64,000 nt of DNA from Acinetobacter sp. ANC 4178 (GTDB lineage Bacteria > Pseudomonadota > Gammaproteobacteria > Pseudomonadales > Moraxellaceae), in contig NZ_SJOD01000003.1 in assembly GCF_004331175.1 (NCBI RefSeq), positions 403,380-467,379 of the forward strand, in the 5' to 3' direction. Below are positions 1-9,294 of this stretch, piece after piece (the stretch's first letter is position 1; the number at the start of each line of letters is the position of its first letter). The translations under genes and the position numbers were made by a program. The notes beneath the pieces are model-generated. The model had not been told where the DNA came from, ran no database searches, and saw only the letters and a program-made list of their open reading frames with translations.

Positions 1-1
1 C

Positions 2-382
2 ACCATGTTTGCGATGGCACAGGCAGCACCCGGCCCCAATATGATGATTGTTCCGCTGGTGGGTTGGCACGTCGCAGGTCCTGCTGGACTTCTAGTCACC
101 TCATTCGCCAAGTTCGGACCATCATCCGTCATTACCGTATTTGCACTGAAATTTTGGAATCGGTTTAAAGATCATCCTCTACGTGAACGTTTTGAAAAAG
201 CCTTAAAGCCCATTACGGTGGGCTTAGTGTTGGTCAGTGCATGGATTATTGCCGATGCTTCAGCACAAAATAGTTTGCTGATTGCCATCATTGCGATTGC
301 GACAGTGATGAGTCTGTTTAGGAAAGTACATCCACTTTGGGTCATGCTCTTTGGTGCAACCGCAGGCGCTAGTTTTCTATAA
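2..382 (+). CDS. Chromate transporter family protein, C-terminal part (5' end outside window)
   Basis: This is an inner-membrane protein of the CHR (ChrA-like) transporter family, which moves chromate or related anions. The visible part begins inside the family's conserved stretch AQAAPGPN and continues through hydrophobic segments to the C-terminus. The reading frame is open back to the first bases of the window, so the ATG at 5 is probably internal and the true start lies upstream. About 125 residues are visible; short-chain CHR proteins are about 170-200 residues, so this is probably the second half of a short-chain protein or the end of a two-domain one. A rho-independent-type hairpin follows at 402-422. 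Substrate is inferred from family only. Confidence 0.75.
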   Translation, partial: TMFAMAQAAPGPNMMIVPLVGWHVAGPAGLLVTSFAKFGPSSVITVFALKFWNRFKDHPLRERFEKALKPITVGLVLVSAWIIADASAQNSLLIAIIAIATVMSLFRKVHPLWVMLFGATAGASFL

Positions 383-401
383 AAATATCACAAAGGTAAA
401 T

Positions 402-428
402 AAACCCGCATTGTGCGGGTTTCATCAT
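402..428 (+). terminator. Terminator hairpin after the CHR transporter gene
   Basis: A 9-bp perfect stem (AAACCCGCA / TGCGGGTTT) with a 3-base loop lies 20 bases after the stop codon and is followed by a short T-containing stretch. The neighbour at 495-980 is convergent, so it could serve both genes. Confidence 0.7.
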
Positions 429-494
429 TTTTCTAATGAGATACGGAGTGAATCCAACTCACCGAGTGGCATCTACTGCTGGATCAATCATGAT

Positions 495-980
495 TTAATA
501 TTGCGCTAAATCTCGCTCCCGACAAGACAGCTCATAATATTCAGCTTGCGGATGTCTTTTTAGAATGTAGGTATAATAATCAGTATTATCGTTTGCTATA
601 AGGCCTAAAGAACACTGATTCTTTTTGGCAAATTGTTGCAGTGCGGCTAAATCCGCAGTTTTACTTACTACAGCGCCCCAACCTTCACTGACACAACAGC
701 CGACATACTGTGACATGTATTCATCCGACACCGCGACCACATTTTGCCCCATAAACTTGAGTGGTTTTTTAATGCGAAATACATCGTTGTAGTCATAACG
801 GAAAACTTCAGGTTTCTTGGCAATAAAGCCGCCAGCTTGTAAAGTTTTAAAAGTCGGAAAATCTTGTTTCGCAGCGCCCATTCCCCGATAAGTGGTCATG
901 TCCGCTGCCATTGTCGCTGAAGAAAAGCTGAGTGCAACCCACAGCAAACTTTTTGAAACCCAGTGCTTCACGCCCATCAT
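495..980 (-). CDS. Exported hypothetical protein with conserved-looking cysteines
   Basis: A 161-residue protein that I do not recognise. The first ~25 residues form a Sec signal peptide (basic start, hydrophobic core, SSATMAA cleavage region), so the mature protein of ~136 residues should be periplasmic. It contains a CC pair ([10 protein letters not shown]) and two further cysteines near the C-terminus (NQCSLG, ELSCRE), suggesting disulfides or a ligand site. A good ribosome-binding site (AAGGATAAT) precedes a double ATG; the start could be either. It converges with the CHR gene and diverges from the DJ-1 gene. Function unknown. Confidence 0.6.
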   Translation of the reverse strand: MMGVKHWVSKSLLWVALSFSSATMAADMTTYRGMGAAKQDFPTFKTLQAGGFIAKKPEVFRYDYNDVFRIKKPLKFMGQNVVAVSDEYMSQYVGCCVSEGWGAVVSKTADLAALQQFAKKNQCSLGLIANDNTDYYTYILKRHPQAEYYELSCRERDLAQY

Positions 981-1201
981 TATTATCCTTTGTTATTGCT
1001 ATACGACAGCCCCGCATTTTAATGCAAATCAGGTCTAAAACCACTGATGATCACTATGATATTGGATGTCTTTTATTTTCCACACCCCTTACTAATCATT
1101 CGCTACGACTAAAGACAACAAAGCCTAACTTAAACTGCTCATCGGGCTATGCTATGGTGAAGCAGAATGATTCCACACATAACAACACAGAGATAAAAAT
1201 C

Positions 1202-1780
1202 ATGGCTAAACAAATTCTCATGCTGGTCGGTGACTACGCCGAAGATTACGAAACGATGGTGCCTTTTCAATTTTTGACAGGACTCGGTTATACCGTACAT
1301 GCGGTCTGTCCAGACAAAAAAGCGGGAGACAGTATTGCCACAGCGATTCACGACTTTGAAGGTGAACAAACCTATAGTGAAAAACGTGGACACAACTTTG
1401 CCATTAACCACGATTTTACTGCCGTGAATACCACGGACTATATTGGCTTAGTCATTCCAGGTGGTCGTGCACCCGAATATTTACGTATGAATGCCCGTGT
1501 GATTGAAATTGTGCAAGAATTTGATACAGCAAAGAAACCGATTGCCTCGGTATGCCACGGTGCACAGATTCTCGCTGCTGCGGATGTGTTGCAAGGTCGC
1601 ACCTGTTCTGCGTACCCTGCTTGTGCAGCAGAAGTGCAACTGGCAGGTGGAAAATATGCTGATATTGCCGTCACAGAAGCGGTGACAGATGGACATTTGG
1701 TCACGGCACCTGCTTGGCCTGCACACCCTGCTTGGTTAGCACAATATGTAAAAGCACTCGGTGCAACTATTCAGATTTAA
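1202..1780 (+). CDS. DJ-1/PfpI family protein (class I glutamine amidotransferase-like)
   Basis: A 192-residue cytosolic protein of the DJ-1/ThiJ/PfpI superfamily, whose members act as deglycases, chaperones or proteases in carbonyl and oxidative stress. The nucleophile-elbow cysteine is in SVCHGAQ (Cys118) and the usual partner acid is probably Glu17 in AEDYE. A conserved [11 protein letters not shown] segment lies near residue 85, typical of the PfpI/YhbO branch. The ATG at 1202 is chosen because the upstream in-frame extension reads like non-coding DNA and the domain begins immediately at [10 protein letters not shown]; a purine-rich AGAGAT lies upstream. The exact substrate cannot be read from sequence. 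Confidence 0.88.
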   Translation: MAKQILMLVGDYAEDYETMVPFQFLTGLGYTVHAVCPDKKAGDSIATAIHDFEGEQTYSEKRGHNFAINHDFTAVNTTDYIGLVIPGGRAPEYLRMNARVIEIVQEFDTAKKPIASVCHGAQILAAADVLQGRTCSAYPACAAEVQLAGGKYADIAVTEAVTDGHLVTAPAWPAHPAWLAQYVKALGATIQI

Positions 1781-1806
1781 GATAGTTTATCTTAAGCAAT
1801 GATCGT

Positions 1807-1833
1807 TGCGTTCCAGACCATATGTACGGAACG
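1807..1833. terminator. Inverted repeat between convergent genes, possible terminator
   Basis: GCGTTCC and GGAACGC form a 7-bp stem around a 13-base loop between the stop codons of the DJ-1 gene and the convergent broken gene. There is no T-run, so a terminator role is uncertain. Confidence 0.35.
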
Positions 1834-1848
1834 CACCCCATAGATAAG

Positions 1849-2685
1849 CTATTTAATCCAAGATAACTGATGATGTATGGTCGGTGATTTATTCCAATAC
1901 CAATAAAAATAGCCCCCTTGGTTTTGCAATAAGGTATGCGTTTTAAATCTGGTCTGTTCTTGACTTCCCCAACAGGCATGGGCTGAATTACGATTATTAT
2001 GCAGATTAATATATTCGCGCTCTGCATTTATAGGCTGTGGTGGTAAATATAGTGCTGAACCCACGGGAATCCACAAATCAGCCAGATAAATTTTCTTTAG
2101 TTTGGGCCAATAACGGGCCACACTAATCACCAAAGGTAAGTTTGCATCGGTCGAAGCAAACACATGTGGAAAATCATGATGCTCCAGATCAGTACAAATA
2201 AAAGGAAATAAAGTTTTCCCACGACCCGAAGTTAAACCTAAATCCAAATAAGGGCACCAATAACTTGCCCAAACCCCATATTCATATTCAATTTGTGATA
2301 GCGTGATGACTGGACTTTGAATTTGAATGGCTTGCCCTGCCTCAACCAATGTAAAACCAAAAGCTGCCGCATTTTCTTGAGTTGCCCACAGCGCTTCAAA
2401 CTCAAATTGACTGCCTTCAAAGTCCAGTTGGGTTTCTATGCCATAAGGTGCATTGTTCTTGCTGCCTAAAGCGCGAGGGACATGATACTTCTTCCCTTTG
2501 CTTTGTGGATTTTCAGGTGTAAGAGGAAGTGGTTTTAGTCCATCGGCTCAGCTCGTGAGATAGCTAGGTCGACCAGCATTATTATAAAAATATGGTGTCA
2601 GTTGAATATCAACCTCATATTCTCTGACTTCCCGATCCAATAATGCTGCCTCAAAATACACTGTATTTTCCGAACTGTTCCCCAT
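1849..2685 (-). pseudogene. Hypothetical gene interrupted by an in-frame TGA
   Basis: Read on the minus strand from ATG at 2685, with GAGG-type ribosome-binding sequence just upstream, the frame encodes MGNSSENTVYF and on to ...GRPSYLTS, meets TGA at 2550-2548, then continues in the same frame with protein-like sequence (ADGLKPLPLTPENPQ...) to TAG at 1851-1849. Without the stop it would encode about 278 residues. The downstream part is rich in Trp and Tyr (ASYWCPYLDLG, GGYFYWYW). I do not recognise the family. The simplest reading is a recent nonsense mutation; an ATG at 2349 would give only a 166-residue fragment. Sequencing error or a recoded stop are alternatives. Confidence 0.6.
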
Positions 2686-2765
2686 CCTCACACCTCTTGA
2701 GTTAGTTTTTATTTCGTGATGCTACCTCAGTCCAATTTATCCACTTTAACTTACCCTTAAACGAC

Positions 2766-3743
2766 TTATTGCCCTTGTTTCAACATGCGTTTTGCACCTG
2801 CATGGTTATAGTTACTAGCAAGATTTTGCAGAATTTTATTGGCTTGTCCTTTCGGGTTAGAAAAGCGACTGCTGTATGCAGGCACACTGGTCAAACAACG
2901 TGCTACGAGCATGCCTGAATCGGTATACACATTGGCATTGGTTCCTGCCAACTTGCCATAGTTATACGCACGTTGCGCATTGTTACAGGCGTTGAGCTTA
3001 TTGGTGCCCTTGCTTAAATCCCGACGCGCAGTGACATAAGCTTTGAGCTGCTGCTGTTGCGGTGTTTCAATTGTTGGGGCAGTTACCGTTTGCGTAGCTT
3101 CTACCACAGCAGGTTTACTTTCTTTCTTTTTCTCTGCTTCTTTTTTATTGTCCGGCTCTTTGGCTAGTTCGGTTTTGCTATTTTTTGTCGTTGTAGCGCT
3201 TTTTGTTGTTTTTTTCTCTGTAGAGTTTGATCCTACATTTTTATACCATTGCTTGGCTTCATCCCCACTCAGTATACGGGTTTGCAGACTAACGGCTCTT
3301 GCAGCCAAATGACCTTCGAACTTTCCTTCCGCAGTAGGTTCAATCGAAACAATCCAACGCTCATTGGGCAATACACATTCATAAGCACCAATACCTTGTT
3401 TTACATTACTGTTCCCCGTCAGGCGCTTTTTCTGTGCCTGATCTTTGACTAAATGCAAATTACTTTTATACAGCAAGCCAAATTTTCCCCCTTTGGCATG
3501 ACAATAACTGCCTAAATACTTCCGCGGATATAACGCTTGAGTTTCAGTGCTGTTTTGTTGCTGCCCCCAATCATAGACATATTCTTTAGCTGTACCATCA
3601 GCTGCATTTAAATTTTTCTGGTCAATTAACGCTTGTGGTGTCGCATATTTATTGATGGAATCGGTACTGAAATTACTGATGTGGTTACACCCCTGTAAAG
3701 TAATTCCAATCGCCCCAATGAAGATAAATTGTTTTAAATTCAC
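2766..3743 (-). CDS. Lipoprotein with Lys/Glu-rich linker, function unknown
   Basis: A 325-residue protein with a lipoprotein signal peptide: lipobox LQGC with Cys19 as the expected lipidated residue, so it is membrane-anchored in the envelope. Residues ~30-155 form one domain containing two cysteines (GSYCHAKGG, YECVLPNE). Residues ~170-225 are a low-complexity Thr/Lys/Glu linker (for example NKKEAEKKKESK). A C-terminal domain (~230-325) has a further Cys pair (NACNN, VARCLTS). No known enzymatic motif is visible. It stands alone between two other minus-strand genes with AT-rich flanks. Confidence 0.65.
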   Translation of the reverse strand: MNLKQFIFIGAIGITLQGCNHISNFSTDSINKYATPQALIDQKNLNAADGTAKEYVYDWGQQQNSTETQALYPRKYLGSYCHAKGGKFGLLYKSNLHLVKDQAQKKRLTGNSNVKQGIGAYECVLPNERWIVSIEPTAEGKFEGHLAARAVSLQTRILSGDEAKQWYKNVGSNSTEKKTTKSATTTKNSKTELAKEPDNKKEAEKKKESKPAVVEATQTVTAPTIETPQQQQLKAYVTARRDLSKGTNKLNACNNAQRAYNYGKLAGTNANVYTDSGMLVARCLTSVPAYSSRFSNPKGQANKILQNLASNYNHAGAKRMLKQGQ

Positions 3744-4035
3744 GTCGTCGTTCTCAATAATTATTTTATTGTTTAAAAATATCGCAAATTACATAAAATA
3801 ACAAACCATAGACCACTGATTTTATTGTTCATTTTTACACTTTTATTGAAAAATAGATCAACCAAAACACACTTAATGTTAAATAAATTATATTTTTAAT
3901 TTTTTAGTTGTCTGAATTAACACAATCCCTGTAATTGACGCGTATGCGGATATAACTGCATCAAATCATCTATTTAATCAATCAAATAGAACATTGTGAC
4001 CAATCATGCCCCGATAATGCATGACAACGAGCAAA

Positions 4036-5145
4036 CTACTTCACCACTGCCTCAATTTGATCTAAATCCCACACCCCTCCCGCAGCTAAACCTTTACACA
4101 TACCTGTCCAACGATCGACCGTTTGCACAAACTGCTGCCCATTCCACACCCATTCTGCGATTGCCCAACAGTCGCCAATGCCTCGCCCTTTTTGTGCACT
4201 ATAAATATGCCCTTCCGAAAAGTCTGAAGCGGTTTCTGTAATAAAAGTTGCAGGGCCTTTGAGTGAGGCATCTAATACCCACATACCATAACCTTCATTA
4301 TAGGCAGCACGCCAGCACAACGTTGTGGCCAATACTTTTTGTCCGCTCAGTTTATACAATTGAATCGGTTGTGGCTCTTGTCCATCTCCCGTATAAATCC
4401 CCTCACAAAAGCCTTCAGCAACTTCTTCTGTTTTAGGCTGCGATGATATTAAGGTTTTGTACAATGCCTGATAGTGGGGTTGAGTTGGTGCTAAAGTCCG
4501 ATAGGGTTGATTGGCAGTCTTCACCTGTTTCACCACGAATTTTGGGGCGGCTGCTAAAACTCCAGCGTCACTGTTGCCTCCCTTTTTAATCAAAGCACTC
4601 ACAGTATTGACCCGCTTTTGGAAATCATCCATTTTGAGCAACGTTGCAGTCATGCCCTTATCAGAAATTTGCCAATGCACATCCTGATTTTTAAATTCAA
4701 CTTTGGCATTTTGTCCCGCAACTTCTAATAAGGCATTCACTTGCTGACTCGACAGCGTTCCCATCAAAGGAAGCTCATTGCCCTCCACCTTCACCACGCC
4801 TAAGTCCCAATTATTCACAAAAAAATGAATATTCCGAACCTTAGACACAGGCAATGTATCTTCTTCAAAACTGGCTAAAGCAAATTCTGCGGTTAGCATT
4901 TGCTTCGCACCTGCGTGACGCGTCAAAAGTAGTGATGCGGGTTCTGATTGACTAACATCATCATTTTGGTAACCTGCCGCACGACATGTGCCTGTATTGC
5001 TACAATAAAGCTCCCAATCCTCATGAGAAAAGGACATCCCTTTAATATCTTGCGCCAAAACGGCGGTGCTAATTGCAGAGATACAACCCAGTGAAAGCAA
5101 ACCAAGAATAAATTTCATCAGGAATACACTGTTATTTATTGTCAT
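4036..5145 (-). CDS. DUF1176 domain exported protein
   Basis: A 369-residue protein resembling the DUF1176 family, whose function is not known. A Sec signal peptide is clear (MKFILGLLSLGC... ending at TAVLAQ), so it acts in the periplasm or at the envelope. The mature start contains a Cys pair (LYCSNTGTCRA) typical of the family, and the C-terminal half has the conserved-looking LCWRAAYNEGYG and GIGDCWAIAEW stretches. Two starts are possible: ATG at 5145 and ATG at 5118; the latter begins the signal peptide directly and is a good alternative. Another minus-strand gene, the SbmA-like one, lies upstream at 5252 with a terminator between them, so it is probably transcribed alone. Confidence 0.75.
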   Translation of the reverse strand: MTINNSVFLMKFILGLLSLGCISAISTAVLAQDIKGMSFSHEDWELYCSNTGTCRAAGYQNDDVSQSEPASLLLTRHAGAKQMLTAEFALASFEEDTLPVSKVRNIHFFVNNWDLGVVKVEGNELPLMGTLSSQQVNALLEVAGQNAKVEFKNQDVHWQISDKGMTATLLKMDDFQKRVNTVSALIKKGGNSDAGVLAAAPKFVVKQVKTANQPYRTLAPTQPHYQALYKTLISSQPKTEEVAEGFCEGIYTGDGQEPQPIQLYKLSGQKVLATTLCWRAAYNEGYGMWVLDASLKGPATFITETASDFSEGHIYSAQKGRGIGDCWAIAEWVWNGQQFVQTVDRWTGMCKGLAAGGVWDLDQIEAVVK

Positions 5146-5204
5146 ACTTGTTCTTCAGTTTAATGCTTTTCTCTATCTTTTCCAGTTCATTGATTTTTAG
5201 CGCA

Positions 5205-5234
5205 TTAAAAAACCTGCAAGCTGCAGGTTTTAAA
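5205..5234 (-). terminator. Terminator of the SbmA-like gene
   Basis: On the minus strand AAAACCTGCAG and CTTGCAGGTTTT pair in a strong hairpin followed by a T-run, 17 bases past the stop codon at 5252. Confidence 0.8.
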
Positions 5235-5251
5235 CAGTTAGGTGCAATCCT

Positions 5252-6445
5252 TTATTCATCTAAAATCGATTCAAAGGCTTTTAAACGCTTATAAATGGAC
5301 AACAGTTCAATAATAGTTTTCCAAGACATAATTAAATATTGAAATGATTCACGAACCTTATCAAACACGTTTCCAATCTGATTGACCAGACCTAAGGTCA
5401 TTTTTCCTGCTGCAATGGAAGGAAACAGCACCACCAAGCTATATAAAATATCCAGTTGGCGATACCACGTGGCGACTAAGTTGAAATAGGCATAATGAAA
5501 ATACAGACGGAAATAGTTCTTGCGGACGCGACTAAAAAGTTCGGCTAAGGTTGCAGGCTGTGCACGGTCTGCATGATCTTCTCCATAGACCAATTCTTTA
5601 CGATATGCAGCTTCCACTTTCTGATTATTAAATTCCAGACCTGGTAGTTTGTTTCCCACCACCATCAATACGACGGTACCTAAGATTGCCCAAACAATAG
5701 CTGCCCAGACCAATGAATGCTGAATTTCTCCCACAATTGGCAATACTGGCACATGTTTGGACAGATCGAATAAAATGGGCAAGAAAGCAACCAAAATCAT
5801 AATCGCTTTAATCAGCTCGACACCCAAATCTTCCATAATGGTGGCAAAACGCATGGTGTCTTCCTGCACACGCTGCGATGCCCCTTCAACTTGGCGCAGT
5901 TTTTCCCAACGTTCCGTATAGTATTCGTTCATCGCTGTACGCCAGCGGAATACATAATGACTGGTAAAGAAAGCATTGATCACAGCAAAAGTCACGGCGA
6001 CCATCGCAATGTAGAGAAAGGTTAAAGTGCCCATATACAGGTCTTTAATATTGCCGCCTTTGCCCAACATATTTTGGATTAAGTCCCAAAATGGACCATA
6101 CCAAGCATTGATTGCAACACTGACCTGTACGCCAAACCAGATGTTAAACAAAATAAAGGCAGAACCCCAAATAGACCAACGTTGCCACTTATTGTCGGAA
6201 AAAAACTTCCAGAACAAAGCAAATAGTGCCGTTGAAATAAAGAACCAGACATAAAACCATAAAAATGAAGGTGACCAAAAACGACTCACGCCTACAGGTA
6301 ACTCTGCATTTGTATATCCCTGTAGCCATCCAATGGCACTTCCCCATGTATTTCCGCCCGTGTACCACAAAGTCATATTAAGTACAGACCAGATCAACAC
6401 CGAAATAAAGAACCATTTGGGATTTGGAAAAAATGATTTAAACAT
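5252..6445 (-). CDS. sbmA: SbmA/BacA-like peptide transporter
   Basis: A 397-residue inner-membrane protein of the SbmA/BacA family (E. coli SbmA is 406), which imports Pro-rich antimicrobial peptides, microcins and other peptide-like compounds using the proton gradient. At least six hydrophobic segments are visible, with family features such as [12 protein letters not shown] near residue 115, the [14 protein letters not shown] region near 170, and [10 protein letters not shown] near 195. The family resembles the membrane half of ABC exporters but has no ATPase domain, as here. The upstream region carries a Fur-box-like sequence at 6569-6587 overlapping a plausible promoter, hinting at iron control (inference). 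It has its own terminator. Confidence 0.85.
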   Translation of the reverse strand: MFKSFFPNPKWFFISVLIWSVLNMTLWYTGGNTWGSAIGWLQGYTNAELPVGVSRFWSPSFLWFYVWFFISTALFALFWKFFSDNKWQRWSIWGSAFILFNIWFGVQVSVAINAWYGPFWDLIQNMLGKGGNIKDLYMGTLTFLYIAMVAVTFAVINAFFTSHYVFRWRTAMNEYYTERWEKLRQVEGASQRVQEDTMRFATIMEDLGVELIKAIMILVAFLPILFDLSKHVPVLPIVGEIQHSLVWAAIVWAILGTVVLMVVGNKLPGLEFNNQKVEAAYRKELVYGEDHADRAQPATLAELFSRVRKNYFRLYFHYAYFNLVATWYRQLDILYSLVVLFPSIAAGKMTLGLVNQIGNVFDKVRESFQYLIMSWKTIIELLSIYKRLKAFESILDE

Positions 6446-6914
6446 TGAACCCGAAAATCCTTGAGTTATTTGAATGAATATCCTTGGAATACTAATCCTA
6501 ATTTTGTAATTTCTGGTACGAACTTTTACAGATATTTGTACTTTTTTCTATTGTAATCACTTGTTTATGCAAATAATTCTCATTCGCTAAGTTTTTTTTA
6601 TGGATCAATCTCTTCATTTTTTATGCAGCAGAGTTTCAAGCTCCAACTCTGATTTTTCTTTGATAACTATTGATTCCTTTACATAATTATTATATTCGTA
6701 ATTGATAAGCCTCCTTATATTGCTTATGTATTGGCTATTACGAAAAAATCAGCATGGTGCGAAATAGGTTTTTGATTTTTATCAAAATCAAAAACATTTT
6801 TTCATCATAATTAGATGAAATATTTTGCATTTCTGACGCAGAGCAATCTATGTCCAAAAGGAATACTGCTACACTGTTGCCATAAAATTAACTAAAATTC
6901 ATGAGGAGAATAAT
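6446..6914. other. Divergent intergenic region between sbmA-like gene and a small gene
   Basis: A 469-bp AT-rich region with no supportable gene. It holds the promoter side of the sbmA-like gene, a Fur-like site at 6569-6587, and a 12-bp perfect inverted repeat at 6768-6795 (GTTTTTGATTTT, 4-base loop, AAAATCAAAAAC) followed by T-rich DNA. Confidence 0.6.
6550..6587 (-). promoter_or_regulatory. Possible Fur box (6569-6587) and -10 element of the sbmA-like gene
   Basis: GCAAATAATTCTCATTCGC matches 12 of 19 positions of the classical Fur consensus, with the core AATAATTCTCATT common in Fur sites. On the minus strand TACAAT (6555-6550) could be a -10; the Fur-like sequence then covers the expected -35 position, which fits repression. 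The -35 itself is poor. Confidence 0.35.
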
Positions 6915-7109
6915 ATGGAATCATTTGTGATCGAACTCATTAAACCGATTACCCTAGAAAAAGAAAACCATACCCCCAAAATATTTGAAGAAGGTACAGT
7001 CCTTAAAGTCTTATTGAAAACACCGAATTCTTTATTGGTCAGTGATGATGCCAAATTTAGTTTTACTGTAGATTTAGATGGTGAAGGTATCATTTGGCGT
7101 AAACTCTAA
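6915..7109 (+). CDS. Small acidic hypothetical protein
   Basis: A 64-residue protein starting at an ATG with a strong ribosome-binding site (GAGGAGAATAAT). It is soluble, without signal peptide or membrane segment, and reads like a compact beta-rich domain (FEEGTVLKVLLKT, DDAKFSFTVDLDGEG, WRKL at the end). I do not recognise a family. An antisense open frame on the same stretch lacks a ribosome-binding site and is ignored. No operon partner is evident: the next gene starts 245 bases downstream. Confidence 0.6.
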   Translation: MESFVIELIKPITLEKENHTPKIFEEGTVLKVLLKTPNSLLVSDDAKFSFTVDLDGEGIIWRKL

Positions 7110-7142
7110 GATTACGCTCAGTATTCATAAATACTCGTATTT

Positions 7143-7172
7143 AACGCTCCATATCAGGTATATGGAGTCGTT
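7143..7172. repeat. Hairpin after the small acidic gene
   Basis: An imperfect inverted repeat (about AACGCTCCATAT / ATATGGAGTCGTT) lies ~35 bases after the stop codon at 7109. It may be a terminator or an mRNA 3' structure; no clear T-run follows. Confidence 0.4.
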
Positions 7173-7354
7173 CCGTTCACAAGCTATGCTTGGGCAAATT
7201 TAAGTGCCAATCAATATTGGCAAATCTATAACAATAATTTTCAGCAAAACACAATTGCTATATTTACATTCGGTCAATTCAACCTATTATGTATTTGTTT
7301 CTCTACCCCACACACAGATGGAATTGTGTGAATGTCCCACAAGGTTTTTGAAAG

Positions 7355-8173
7355 ATGAAAAAAATAATTCTTGCTAGCTTAATCGCGATGTCCACACAAT
7401 TCGCATTTGCCGAAAGCAAACCTGTAACAGCCGATCCCGCTTTTACTGAAGTTGAAGCCATGGTCAAAGCCAATAATATGACTGGCGCCTATCAAGCCTT
7501 GGAAAAACTCGGCAAAGCAGGCAACCCTCAAGCCCTCTACAATTTAGGCTATTTAACCCAAGTTGGACAAGGGACAACCAAAGATGAAAAGAAAGCCATT
7601 CAGCTTTATGAACAATCTGCCAGCAAAGGTTATCCTGTTGCAGACTATGTACTGGGTAAAAATTATTTAGCAGGTTCTTTGGGTTTAAAACAAGATACAT
7701 CTAAAGCTAAACAATATTTTGAGAAAGCCTCTGCTAAAGGTTTTAGCGATGCAACAGTCGATCTGGCCGTTTTACTTTTTTCAGAGAACAACCCAGCCTC
7801 AGACAAATTGGCATTACAAAAGCTTGATCCCTTAATCAAAAAAGGGAATTTCCAAGCCATTCATGCCAAAGCGTTGTATGACATTAGCACAGGCTTCAAG
7901 AACAAAGATGAAGCCCCGATTAAGCAAGGTTTAGCCAGCATTCAAACTTTGGCACAAAAAGGCTATATTCCTGCATTAATGGCGGTAGGCAATATGTTCA
8001 CCAATGGTAATATCGTGCCGCAAAACCTGCCAGAAGCGAAAAAAATCTTCTCGGCACTTGCCCAAGAAAACGTACCACAAGCGCAAGAGTCCTTAGCCGT
8101 CGTTGAAAAAATGATGGCTGAACCAGCCAAGGCATCAACCACCGCACCAACCAAAGCTACGAAAAAAAGCTAA
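7355..8173 (+). CDS. Exported Sel1-repeat (TPR-like) protein
   Basis: A 272-residue protein with a Sec signal peptide (MKKIILASLIAMSTQFAFA) and a series of Sel1-like repeats. Clear repeat units include ALYNLGYLTQVGQGTTKDEK near residue 60, ADYVLGKNYLAGSLGLKQD near 98 and ALMAVGNMFTNGNIVPQNL near 210, each with the helix-turn-helix pattern and a KK(A/I)...YE(Q/K)A end. Such proteins form solenoids that mediate protein contacts, here in the periplasm. The partner is unknown. A strong bidirectional terminator follows. Confidence 0.85.
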   Translation: MKKIILASLIAMSTQFAFAESKPVTADPAFTEVEAMVKANNMTGAYQALEKLGKAGNPQALYNLGYLTQVGQGTTKDEKKAIQLYEQSASKGYPVADYVLGKNYLAGSLGLKQDTSKAKQYFEKASAKGFSDATVDLAVLLFSENNPASDKLALQKLDPLIKKGNFQAIHAKALYDISTGFKNKDEAPIKQGLASIQTLAQKGYIPALMAVGNMFTNGNIVPQNLPEAKKIFSALAQENVPQAQESLAVVEKMMAEPAKASTTAPTKATKKS

Positions 8174-8198
8174 TTTATACGAATCGTCTCTCTACAAT

Positions 8199-8236
8199 AA
8201 AAGAATGCCCATCTAAAAAGATGGGCATTCTTTTTG
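8199..8236. terminator. Bidirectional terminator
   Basis: A 14-bp perfect stem (AAGAATGCCCATCT / AGATGGGCATTCTT) with an AAAA loop, flanked by A- and T-runs, sits between the convergent Sel1-repeat gene and AEC transporter gene. Confidence 0.9.
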
Positions 8237-8253
8237 GCTAGAAACAAAGCTGC

Positions 8254-9198
8254 CTAACCCCACCAAAATGCAATGAGCCCACTCACAACCCCAAAACCCA
8301 ATACCGTACTGAGCATTAAAGGCGTTAAAGCTTTTTCATTCAGACCATAAGTCTGCCCAAATATGCCAAATGCGATAGGCATGGGCAATGCAGCCAACAA
8401 AGTTCCTGCATACAGCATTTCTTGACTAACATTCGGCAACACAGATAACAGCAGGAAAATAGTGAGTGGCATCAGTACAATTTTGAATGACACCAAAATC
8501 AGACTTTGTATATCCACCGCTTTAAGACCTATCCCCACCAAACTGCCACCGATCACAAACAGCGCCAGTGGCGATGCCGTCTTCCCGAGCATCGCTAAAA
8601 TCTGATCGATGGCAGCGGGTAATTTTAGATTCAACAGCACACAGCTCATGCCCAAAATAATGGCTAAAATGACGGGGTTTTTCAGCAGATTAACCAACGT
8701 TGGAAGGGCAATCTGCTTAAAACTCCCCTGCTGCTGTAGTCCTGCCTCAGCAATCATTAACACCAAAGCCACAATCAGCAGATTTTCAATAATCAACGTC
8801 AGAGAAATATAAATTGCCGCATGTTGACCAATCAACATGGTCAAAATTGCAGTACCAATAAACCCCGTATTCGACATTGAGGCTCCCATCGCCATAACTG
8901 CCGAAGCGGTTAAGCGATATTGGAAATAATGCCGATATAAAACAAAGGCACAAACAAACAGCAACAGTGACCCACCACCATACGCAATGAAATAACTCGG
9001 GTGCCAAATTTCATTTAAGTTACGACTGGCTAAGGCATGCAATAAAAATGCAGGTAAAGCAATTTTGATCACAAAGGCGCTGAGTGCTTTAATCTGTTCA
9101 GACAGCATTAAGCCACCTTTGACACAGGCAAACCCAAGCAATACCAATAATATAATGGGTAAAATAATACTTAAGACCACATGTGCACTCCATACCAA
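8254..9198 (-). CDS. AEC family transporter
   Basis: A 314-residue inner-membrane protein of the auxin efflux carrier (AEC) family, which includes bacterial malonate (MdcF) and other organic acid carriers. About ten hydrophobic segments are spread over the whole length. Family features include the N-terminal VKGGLMLSEQIKALS and the central GASMSNTGFIGTAIL around residue 105, where the Asn is part of the substrate path in relatives. No mdc genes lie nearby, so the substrate is not predictable. It has no close operon partner; the next minus-strand gene upstream ends about 95 bases away. Confidence 0.82.
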   Translation of the reverse strand: MVWSAHVVLSIILPIILLVLLGFACVKGGLMLSEQIKALSAFVIKIALPAFLLHALASRNLNEIWHPSYFIAYGGGSLLLFVCAFVLYRHYFQYRLTASAVMAMGASMSNTGFIGTAILTMLIGQHAAIYISLTLIIENLLIVALVLMIAEAGLQQQGSFKQIALPTLVNLLKNPVILAIILGMSCVLLNLKLPAAIDQILAMLGKTASPLALFVIGGSLVGIGLKAVDIQSLILVSFKIVLMPLTIFLLLSVLPNVSQEMLYAGTLLAALPMPIAFGIFGQTYGLNEKALTPLMLSTVLGFGVVSGLIAFWWG

Positions 9199-9294
9199 TG
9201 CTTTTTCAAAATGCCTCCTTGCTATGTTTTAGCATGCAATCATCACGGTATGATTGAAGGAAAGTTTTACTTCAACAATAAACTCCATCTTGGT

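Noticed and set aside
932..1201. N-terminal extension of the DJ-1/PfpI frame
   Set aside because: Overlaps the divergent upstream region, reads unlike protein, and the family starts at the ATG at 1202.
7127..7331. Open frame of about 68 codons (VYGVVPFTSYAW...) before the Sel1-repeat gene
   Set aside because: No ATG or GTG start and no ribosome-binding site; stops before the next gene; probably chance.
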